Of a stretch of DNA of 50,066 bases, positions 43,154-50,066 are shown piece by piece. Positions within the stretch are counted from its first letter, which is position 1. Every line of letters begins with the position of its first letter. The notes beneath the pieces are model-generated. The model saw only the letters and a list, made by a program, of their open reading frames with translations. It was not told the origin of the DNA and made no database searches. The DNA is from Gemella cuniculi DSM 15828. Its GTDB lineage: Bacteria > Bacillota > Bacilli > Staphylococcales > Gemellaceae. The stretch lies in contig NZ_AUDW01000023.1 of NCBI RefSeq assembly GCF_000425665.1, positions 1 through 50,066 on the forward strand. Reading direction: 5' to 3'. The position numbers and the translations under genes are program-made.

Positions 43154-44905
43154 ATGGAAGCACTAAATAGATTGTTTAATTATGCAAAAGAAAAAAAGAT
43201 TTTTATGATTTTAGCTTTAATTTTCTCTGGGATAGCAACAGTTTTATCTTTCTTTCCATACTACTTTTTTTGGAAAATTTTAAAAGAGATTACTACTACT
43301 GCTAATGCTTCAGTGATAAAACAAATTTCTTTTTATATATTTTTGACAACAGCTCTTTATGCGATAACTTATGCACTAACTCTTACATTTAGTCATGTTT
43401 TTGCGTTTAGATTAGAGACAAATATGAAAAAAAGAGGACTTAAACATCTTTTGAATGCATCTTTTTCTTTTTTTGATATTAATCCATCAGGAAAAACTAG
43501 AAAGATTATTGATGATAATACGGGGAACACTCATACGATAATTGCACATATACTTCCTGACTCAGTAAATGCCGTTTTATTTCCGATTGGTGTTCTAACT
43601 TTATCGTTTGTTGCAAATTGGAAAATAGGTATTTTGGTATTAATTGTTGTTGTTCTTGCATTAATATGCTTTAAGTTTATGTTTACTGAAGAAGATGGAA
43701 TGAAAGACTATATGACAGCATTGGAAGATATTAACTCTGAGACAGTAGAATATGTAAGAGGAATACAAGTTATTAAAGTATTTGGTTTAGGATTAGAATC
43801 TTTCAAAAAACTTCACAAATCAATATTACATTATTCTAAAGTTGTTAATAATCAATGTCAAAAGTGTAGAACTCCCTTTGTACTTTATCAATGTCTTATG
43901 ATGAGTTTTGGAGCATTAATTATTGTTATAGCTTATCCTTTAATTGAAGCTAATACTTCTACAAGTGAAGTTATTAGTTTGGTAGTATTTTTTATGACAT
44001 TTGTAGGACTTCTAAATAATGCGTTTATAAAAATAATGTATTTTAGTAGAAACTATTCTATGGCAAAAGACGCTATAGATAGATTAGATGATTTATTTAA
44101 AAAGATGGATGAAAATAAACTTATAACCGGAAATATAACATCAATGAAAAGTTATGATATAGAATTTGAAGATGTAACTTTTGAGTATGAAAAGGGTGTT
44201 AGTATTTTAGATAATTTCAGTTTAAAATTAGAATCTGGTAAAAAATATGCTTTAGTTGGATCGTCAGGTGGAGGTAAGTCCACAATAGCAAAATTAATCT
44301 CCGGTTTTTATCCTGTAAGTAGTGGAAGGATAAAAATAGGTGGTGTTGATATAAGAGAATATGAAAACACAACTCTAGAAAAAAATATAGCTTTTGTATT
44401 CCAACATGCTAAACTTTTTAATAAAAGTATTTATGAAAATGTAAAAGTAGGAAATCCAAACGCCAGTCATGAAGAAGTAATGCAAGCTTTAAAAATAGCA
44501 ATGTGTGAAAGTATTTTGGATAAATTCGATGTTAGAGAAAAAACAATTATAGGAGCCGAAGGTGTTCACCTATCAGGTGGAGAAATTCAAAGAATAGCAA
44601 TAGCAAGAGCTATTTTAAAGGATGCACCTATTATCATTTTAGATGAAGCAAGTGCAGCTAGTGATCCTGAGAACGAATATGAAATTCAAAAAGCTTTTTC
44701 ACATCTTATGGAGAATAAAACGGTTATTATGATTGCCCATAGATTATCAAGCATTAGAAATGTTGATGAGATTTTAATTGTGGATGAAGGAAAGGTACTT
44801 GAAAGAGGAAGTCATAATGAGTTGATGACAAGCAACACAAGGTATAAACGTTTTAGAGAATTATCTAAATATGCAAATGAATGGAGGGTTATTAATGAAA
44901 TCTAG
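43154..44905 (+). CDS. Half-size ABC exporter, subunit 1 (SiaD/E- or IrtAB-like)
   Basis: A 583-residue protein: an N-terminal six-helix exporter domain (about 1-310) and a C-terminal ATPase with Walker A GSSGGGKST (about 375-383), signature LSGGEIQR and Walker B IIILDEASAASD. It is adjacent to a second, different half transporter, so a heterodimer is expected. Similar pairs sit beside heme or siderophore ECF systems in streptococci, where their exact role is unsettled. It begins 5 bp after the S component. Confidence 0.85.
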   Translation: MEALNRLFNYAKEKKIFMILALIFSGIATVLSFFPYYFFWKILKEITTTANASVIKQISFYIFLTTALYAITYALTLTFSHVFAFRLETNMKKRGLKHLLNASFSFFDINPSGKTRKIIDDNTGNTHTIIAHILPDSVNAVLFPIGVLTLSFVANWKIGILVLIVVVLALICFKFMFTEEDGMKDYMTALEDINSETVEYVRGIQVIKVFGLGLESFKKLHKSILHYSKVVNNQCQKCRTPFVLYQCLMMSFGALIIVIAYPLIEANTSTSEVISLVVFFMTFVGLLNNAFIKIMYFSRNYSMAKDAIDRLDDLFKKMDENKLITGNITSMKSYDIEFEDVTFEYEKGVSILDNFSLKLESGKKYALVGSSGGGKSTIAKLISGFYPVSSGRIKIGGVDIREYENTTLEKNIAFVFQHAKLFNKSIYENVKVGNPNASHEEVMQALKIAMCESILDKFDVREKTIIGAEGVHLSGGEIQRIAIARAILKDAPIIILDEASAASDPENEYEIQKAFSHLMENKTVIMIAHRLSSIRNVDEILIVDEGKVLERGSHNELMTSNTRYKRFRELSKYANEWRVINEI

Positions 44906-46613
44906 AGTACAAAGATATTTTGCCCTTACAGATAAGGGAATAAATGACACAATTAAGGCTGCTATTTTTTCTTTTTTGAAATTTTTTAGTTTCATTTTGC
45001 CACCTATGTTAGTATTTATGTTTTTGCAAGATTACTTAAACGGTAAATTAAAAAGTCTTACAATCTATATGGTTATTTTGACTATTATAGTACTTGTTAA
45101 ATATTTAATAATAAGAAAGGAATATATATTAACATATGATACTACTTATGAAGAAAGTACGGCATTAAGAGAAAACATAGCCAATCATTTTAGAAAATTA
45201 CCACTTTCTTATTTTTCAAAGCATAATTTATCTGATTTATCGCAAACAGTTATGATGGATGTTAATAATGTTGAGATGGTAATTAGTCATGCATTGCCGC
45301 AAGGAATAGGATTTTTACACTTTTTCACTTTAATTAGTATTATGATGATTGCGACTGTTCCGCTTATGGGGTTAGCTGTAACTGTCCCTATATGGCTAGC
45401 TATATTAGTAATGCTTTTAACAGGGAAAGAACAAACAAGAGGGATTAGAAAATACTATAAAACTTTACTCGAAAATTCTGCGAGTTTTCAAGAAGCGTTT
45501 GAAATGCAACAAGAAATAAAAAGCTATTCTATGCAAAAAGAAGTTGAAGAAGAAGTTTGTAAAAAATTAGAAAATAGTGAAAAAATACATATGAGAGCAG
45601 AGTTGAAAATGTTTTTTATGTCATTTTCAATAGGGTTGCTACCTTATCTTGCCCCAGTTCTTACAGCGGTAATAGGGGTAGTATTATTAACCAAAGGTGA
45701 TATAAATGTACTTTATTACGTTGGATATTTAATGGCAGCAACAACTATATCTTCACAATATGCATCAATAAATGAATATATTTTAATGGCACTATTTTTT
45801 GAAGATTCATTCAAAAGAATTAGAGATATTCAACAGGAAAAAATTCAAGAAGGTTTAGATAAAAATTTAGAAAATTTTGAAGTGGAATTAAAAAATGTTA
45901 GCTTCTCTTATGGAGAAAATAAAGTAATAGACAATATAAGTTTTACTGCAAAACAAGGAGAAGTTACTGCATTGGTAGGACCATCCGGTTGTGGGAAAAC
46001 TACTGTGTTGAGATTGATTTCTAGATTATATGATTATGATAAGGGGACAATCACTATAGGTGGAGAAGATATACAAAAAATAAATACAGAATGTTTATTT
46101 AAAAATATATCTATTGTATTTCAAAAAGTAGAGTTGTTTAATAATTCTATTTTGGAAAATATAAGAATAGGACGAAAGGATGCCACTGATGAAGAAGTTA
46201 TTTTAGCAGCAAAATTAGCTAATGTTGATAAAATAGTGGAGAAATTACCAGATGGCTATAATACAATTATTGGCGAAAATGGTTCAAAATTATCAGGAGG
46301 AGAACGCCAAAGAATAGCAATAGCAAGAGCTTTCCTAAAAGACTCTCCGATAATTCTGTTGGATGAGATCTCTGCCTCTTTAGATGTCGAAAATGAAATG
46401 GAGATACAAAATAGTATCAATAAACTTATAAAAAATAAAACGGTAATTATTATATCTCATAGACTAAAATCTGTTGAGAATGTAGAACAAATCGTAGTAA
46501 TGAATGAGGGGAGAATAGATACAAAAGGGAAACATAATAAAATATTAGAAGAATCAGAAGTTTATAAAGTAATGATTCAAAAATCAGAACTTACAGATTC
46601 TTACATATATTAA
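44895..46613 (+). CDS. Half-size ABC exporter, subunit 2
   Basis: A 572-residue partner of the preceding half transporter, with six membrane helices and an ATPase domain: Walker A GPSGCGKTT, signature LSGGERQR, Walker B IILLDEISASLD and switch ISHR. I chose ATG 44895, which follows TGGAGGG. The in-frame ATG at 44871 has no ribosome-binding site. The gene overlaps the previous one by 11 bp, consistent with coupled synthesis of a heterodimer. It ends the operon. Confidence 0.87.
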   Translation: MKSRVQRYFALTDKGINDTIKAAIFSFLKFFSFILPPMLVFMFLQDYLNGKLKSLTIYMVILTIIVLVKYLIIRKEYILTYDTTYEESTALRENIANHFRKLPLSYFSKHNLSDLSQTVMMDVNNVEMVISHALPQGIGFLHFFTLISIMMIATVPLMGLAVTVPIWLAILVMLLTGKEQTRGIRKYYKTLLENSASFQEAFEMQQEIKSYSMQKEVEEEVCKKLENSEKIHMRAELKMFFMSFSIGLLPYLAPVLTAVIGVVLLTKGDINVLYYVGYLMAATTISSQYASINEYILMALFFEDSFKRIRDIQQEKIQEGLDKNLENFEVELKNVSFSYGENKVIDNISFTAKQGEVTALVGPSGCGKTTVLRLISRLYDYDKGTITIGGEDIQKINTECLFKNISIVFQKVELFNNSILENIRIGRKDATDEEVILAAKLANVDKIVEKLPDGYNTIIGENGSKLSGGERQRIAIARAFLKDSPIILLDEISASLDVENEMEIQNSINKLIKNKTVIIISHRLKSVENVEQIVVMNEGRIDTKGKHNKILEESEVYKVMIQKSELTDSYIY

Positions 46614-46637
46614 ATTTTTAAAAAAAATTAAATTTAG

Positions 46638-46702
46638 AAGCTAAGTATTTATTAGAATTACATCTTTTAGTATAATTCTTAAAAAAATACTTAGCTTTTT
46701 CT
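46638..46702. terminator. Terminator of ECF-ABC operon
   Basis: AAGCTAAGTATTT (46638-46650) pairs with AAATACTTAGCTT (46685-46697), with an additional inner AGAATTA/TAATTCT stem, followed by TTTTTCTCTC. Confidence 0.85.
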
Positions 46703-46710
46703 CTCATTTA

Positions 46711-46747
46711 GTCCAACTTGGACAAAATAAGAGGAAAGTATCATAAT
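46711..46747 (+). promoter_or_regulatory. Candidate promoter with overlapping palindrome
   Basis: GTCCAACTTGGAC (46711-46723) is a perfect palindrome. Its right half provides a -35-like TTGGAC (46718-46723), and CATAAT (46742-46747) lies 18 bp downstream. The following 280 bp hold no ORF and would be a long leader before the adhesin start at 47030. Confidence 0.45.
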
Positions 46748-47029
46748 CGTTTCACAATACTATGCTACAATACAAGTGTATAGTTAGGAAAGTGCATACA
46801 TTGTAATTTATTATTTTAGGTAATAAATTATAATTCAATATAGGGAATAAAAAAAATTATGAAAGGATGGTATTTATGTAAGTATAGGATATAATACCTG
46901 TTTGTTTTTGATATTACTAATAGTTTAAAGGTTTTTTTTATTTGGTGTAAAAAATATTAAAAACAAAATAGGAAGAAGAGAGGTTGTTTGGTAACAAATA
47001 ATAATTATTATTCAGTAAGGAGGATATTT
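46748..47029 (+). other. Long untranslated leader of adhesin gene
   Basis: A 280-bp AT-rich stretch between the candidate promoter and ATG 47030. I see no recognised riboswitch or terminator. The strong AAGGAGGATATTT ribosome-binding site lies at its 3' end. Confidence 0.4.
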
Positions 47030-47806
47030 ATGAGTACAAGACTCAAAGAAAAAGGACGAAAGGCAGCAACCTTACTCTTATCAATGTTAGTTATGTTGAA
47101 CGTATCATCACAAGGTTTAACAGCATTTGCAGCAGATAAGGATAAAGGGATAGAGGTGACAGTAGATAGAACAGCACTTGACAAGAGTGTAAAAGAAGCA
47201 CAAGATGCTGGTGTAAAGGTAAATAAGGAGCAAGATGTTGATAAAGGGGTGGCAACATCAAAAGCAGAATTAGACAAAAAAGTAGCTGAGATTCAGGATG
47301 ATTACAATCAGCAGATACAAAAGTTAAAACAAGCAAAACAAAATTTGGATGAATATAATGCCAAAAAAGCGGAGTATGATAAAAAGAAACAAAAGTATGA
47401 TGAAGATTTAGCGAAATATAATAAGGCTAAACAAGATTATGAAAAAGCATTGGAAGAATATAAAAAAGCAATGGCTGAACTTGAAAAACGTAAAAATGAA
47501 GATGGTTACCTAACTAAGCCACATTCACAAACGTTAATTTTTAAATCAGAGCCAAATGCAAATATGAATGTGTCTACCACCACATATACAAAAGAAGAAT
47601 TTCCTGGAGTAGTACGCAATATTGTGGGAACACAAGTAAATCAATTGGGATGGGCTTTTTTCGAACAGCTTAATAATGGACTTGGTTCAGGTGAAAAGTG
47701 GATTAATTCAAAAGATAGAAGGGTTGTGTTAACGAAAAATCAACCCGTTACAGTAACATATACTAATTTGCAACATTCTATGTACAATGGGAAAAAAATT
47801 TGCTAA
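47030..47806 (+). pseudogene. Antigen I/II-like adhesin, N-terminal part, frame broken at A7
   Basis: ATG 47030 follows AAGGAGG; the longer reading from 46988 is rejected. The product has a long signal peptide (STRLKEKGRKAATLLLSMLV, cleavage near AFA-AD), a helical repeat rich in Ala/Lys/Asp/Tyr (about residues 60-150, YDKKKQKYDEDLAKYNKAKQ), and the beginning of the GbpC/antigen I/II V-region. The frame closes at TAA 47804-47806, directly after an A7 run (47792-47798). With six A residues the frame would continue into the downstream part. The 258-residue product would be secreted but not anchored. A phase-variable tract, fixed mutation, transcriptional slippage or sequencing error are the options. 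Confidence 0.8.
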
Positions 47807-50066
47807 AGTTGAATACACTTATACATTAAAAGATACAGGAGTAGGTCCAAATAAAGATAAGGTTCCTGTAATAATTAAACAAAATCCTAATGATACAATT
47901 TGGTATACAGACTTCTTTACACATACTCGAATCAATATGAAAGTAAAATTTTATGATGAAAGTGGTAATTTAATCAATGCTAAGGATGGGTTACTAAGCT
48001 TTAGTTCATTAAATCGTGGAGAAATAGGAAGTTATACAGATACTTGGGAGAAAGTTAGTTCTTTCAATGGTGAAATTCTTGAAATTAGTGGTTCTTCAGT
48101 AAAAAATCATTCAGATGGTGCATATGCTAATGGTAACAATGAAAATATTTCTAAAGGATCAAAATTTGACAGAAACAGTTGGGATGAGTCTAGTTCTAAA
48201 AATCAATGGTATGGTGCTGCAGTTGGTAAAATAGCTGGAACAGAGGTGAGCTTTGATATTTCATCAAAAGAGAGAGGAAATATTTGGTTTGCTTTAAATT
48301 CTGATATTAAAGCACTTGGTGTTCCAGTAAAACCAGTAGAGCCAACACCACCAACACCACCAGTAGAACCTAAAAAACCTGATGTTCAAGCTACGTATCA
48401 CTATGATATTTTGCATGTAAAATCACAAGTAGAGAAAAAAGTAACTGATGAAACTGGTAAAGATATAAATAATAAAGCAGTACAAACTGGTTCTGTTGTT
48501 AAGTTTAAATTAGAAACTTCTAATTTCCCAGCAGGTCATGAAAAAATAAATTCATTAGTTTTCAATGATACATTGCCAGAAGGATATGAACTTAATCTAA
48601 ATGATACTAAACAAGCAAGTCCAGATTATGATGTAGCCTATGATAAAGATTCTAGGTTACTTGTATTTAAGGCAAAAGATACTTTATTAAATCAAATAAA
48701 TAAAGATTTAACAAAAGAAGCTGCAGTTCCATCACCCATTATTATAGGTAAAGTTACAAAAGAGGGAACAAGATATGAAAATCATTTTGATTTAGATATC
48801 AACAATGCGTACAAAGTAAAATCAACACCAGTTAAAGTTACTACGCCAATAAAACCGAAAAAAGATGTAGTAAATGAATCTGGAACAACTATTAATGGAA
48901 AAGTAGTAAAACCAGGAGAAGTTCTAACATATGTTGTAGATTATACAAACACAACAGATCAAGATAGAGATGTAACAATCAAAGACAAAATCCCTGAGTA
49001 TACAACATATGTAGAGAATTCAGCGGATAATAATGGTAAATTTGCAAATGGAGAATTAACATGGACTAAGAAAGTAGAAAAAGGTAAATCTTGGAAAGTA
49101 ACATTCAAAGTAAGAGTTAATGATGATGCAAATGGAGTTGAAGTTAAAAATAAAGCACGTGTTGCAGATGGAATATTAGATATTGATACAAATCCAACAA
49201 ATAACCCAACACCAAAAAAACCAATAAAAGATGTAGTAAATGAATCTGGAACAACTATTAATGGAAAAGTAGTAAAACCGAGAGAAATTTTAACATATAC
49301 TGTTGATTATACAAATACAACAGATCAAGATAGAGATGTAACAATCAAAGACAAAATTCCGGCGTACACAACATATGTGGAAAATTCAGCAGATAATAAT
49401 GGTAAATTTGCAAATGGAGAATTAACATGGATTAAGAAAGTAGAAAAAGGTAAATCTTGGAAAGTAACATTCAAAGTTAAAGTAAATGATGACGCTGAAG
49501 GAATCGAAATTAAGAATAAGGCGCGTGTTGCAGATGGAGTAATAGATGTTGATACAAATCCAACAAATAATCCAACACCGAAGAAACCGAAAAAAGATGT
49601 AGTAAATGATGCTGGTACGACTATTAATGGAAAAGTAGTAAAACCAGGGGAAATTTTAACATATACTGTTGATTATACAAATACAACAGATCAAGATAGA
49701 GATGTAACAATAAAAGATAAAATTCCAGCGTATACTACATATGTAGAAAATTCAGCGGATAATAATGGTAAATTTGCGGATGGACAAGTAACATGGACTA
49801 AACGAGTAGCTAAAGGTCAATCATTAAAAGTAACATTTAAAGTTAAAGTAAATGATGATACAGATGGTAATGTAATTAAAAATATAGCACGTGTTGCAGA
49901 TGGAGTAATAGATATTGATACAAACCCAACAAATAATCCAACACCGAAGAAACCGAAAAAAGATGTTGTGGATAATGGTGGAACAAGTATTGATGGAAAA
50001 GTAGTAAAACCAGGAGAAGTTTTAACATACGTTGTAGATTACACAAATACAACAGGAGAAGACAGA
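47787..50066 (+). CDS. Antigen I/II-like adhesin, remainder, runs off window end
   Basis: This frame is open from 47787 to the window edge with no stop. ATG 47787 is in frame, but it lacks a ribosome-binding site and a signal peptide, so it is best taken as the continuation of the preceding fragment. It completes a GbpC-type V-domain (FAKVEYTYTL to GNIWFALNSDIKAL, to about 48320). A Pro-rich linker follows, then an antigen I/II C-type isopeptide-like domain (YHYDILHVKSQVEKKV; about 48390-48830), then DUF11-like repeats of 122 residues beginning KKDVVNESGTTINGKVVKPG. A sortase signal is expected beyond the window. It is a surface adhesin in its intact form. Confidence 0.85.
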   Translation, partial: MGKKFAKVEYTYTLKDTGVGPNKDKVPVIIKQNPNDTIWYTDFFTHTRINMKVKFYDESGNLINAKDGLLSFSSLNRGEIGSYTDTWEKVSSFNGEILEISGSSVKNHSDGAYANGNNENISKGSKFDRNSWDESSSKNQWYGAAVGKIAGTEVSFDISSKERGNIWFALNSDIKALGVPVKPVEPTPPTPPVEPKKPDVQATYHYDILHVKSQVEKKVTDETGKDINNKAVQTGSVVKFKLETSNFPAGHEKINSLVFNDTLPEGYELNLNDTKQASPDYDVAYDKDSRLLVFKAKDTLLNQINKDLTKEAAVPSPIIIGKVTKEGTRYENHFDLDINNAYKVKSTPVKVTTPIKPKKDVVNESGTTINGKVVKPGEVLTYVVDYTNTTDQDRDVTIKDKIPEYTTYVENSADNNGKFANGELTWTKKVEKGKSWKVTFKVRVNDDANGVEVKNKARVADGILDIDTNPTNNPTPKKPIKDVVNESGTTINGKVVKPREILTYTVDYTNTTDQDRDVTIKDKIPAYTTYVENSADNNGKFANGELTWIKKVEKGKSWKVTFKVKVNDDAEGIEIKNKARVADGVIDVDTNPTNNPTPKKPKKDVVNDAGTTINGKVVKPGEILTYTVDYTNTTDQDRDVTIKDKIPAYTTYVENSADNNGKFADGQVTWTKRVAKGQSLKVTFKVKVNDDTDGNVIKNIARVADGVIDIDTNPTNNPTPKKPKKDVVDNGGTSIDGKVVKPGEVLTYVVDYTNTTGEDR
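48864..50066 (+). repeat. Exact-period 366-bp tandem repeats
   Basis: The block starting GATGTAGTAAATG recurs at 48864, 49230 and 49596, and a variant GATGTTGTGGATA at 49962, each exactly 366 bp (122 codons) apart. DNA identity between copies is high, indicating recent expansion. The array continues past the edge. Each unit encodes one DUF11-like domain with VDYTNTTDQDRDVTIKDKIP. Confidence 0.95.

Overview
The window looks like a chromosomal piece of a low-GC, Gram-positive coccus. It is strongly AT-rich, with purine-rich ribosome-binding sites, sigma-A type promoters, a YSIRK-type signal peptide, LPXTG-type cell-wall proteins, a Met T-box and a Bacillus-like order of housekeeping genes (upp-atp, purR-glmU, ytoI-nrnA). 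Gemella is my best guess for the genus; that is an inference from overall character, not from a marker gene. No rRNA, tRNA, CRISPR array or insertion sequence was seen.

Layout. 1-3.4 kb: the 3' part of a repetitive LPKTG-anchored adhesin. 3.7-4.9 kb (minus): an MFS exporter. 5.3-5.65 kb: a consensus promoter, an 18-codon leader ORF and two tandem intrinsic terminators with a competing upstream arm, which form an attenuator ahead of a TrpXYZ-like ABC importer (5.8-8.6 kb). 9.0-11.8 kb: an OmpR/HisKA two-component system followed by a membrane-anchored PepSY protein. 11.8-12.7 kb (minus): two small membrane proteins. 12.9-20.1 kb: upp and the complete F1Fo ATP synthase operon atpBEFHAGDC without atpI. 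20.2-22.0 kb (minus): two paralogous acetyl-xylan-esterase-like hydrolases, one lacking the catalytic serine. 22.3-23.6 kb: a CNNM/CorC-type membrane protein.

23.9-28.3 kb is an accessory patch. It holds a 2-TM gene and a pentapeptide-like gene that appear to be one gene split by a frameshift, a DUF4231/SLATT-type 2-TM protein, and a two-component system whose response regulator is broken inside its DNA-binding domain while the kinase is intact. 28.5-33.3 kb returns to housekeeping: purR-glmU and ytoI-nrnA. 33.3-35.3 kb is a tRNA-Met T-box controlling metNI, with no metQ nearby. 35.5-38.4 kb is a YSIRK surface protein with BspA-like repeats, long Pro/Lys/Glu repeats and an unusual LSNTG sorting motif. 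38.6-39.4 kb is a MerR/TipAS regulator with a textbook 19-bp-spacer promoter.

39.8-46.6 kb is a compact six-gene operon: TetR, EcfT, double EcfA, an S component, and two half-size ABC exporters. A near-perfect 7-1-7 Fur-like box overlaps the -35 region and a TetR-like dyad sits at the start of transcription. Gene content resembles streptococcal siaFGH plus siaDE and the staphylococcal lha heme ECF systems, so an iron- or heme-controlled uptake and export unit is the leading hypothesis. 47.0 kb to the window end is an antigen I/II-like adhesin whose frame breaks at an A7 tract after the N-terminal 259 codons, then stays open through a GbpC-like domain and exact 366-bp tandem repeats to the edge.

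The most interesting signals are the leader-peptide attenuator at 5.4-5.6 kb, the Fur/TetR-controlled ECF-exporter operon, the A7 frameshift in the end-of-window adhesin, and the cluster of decayed genes at 24-27 kb.
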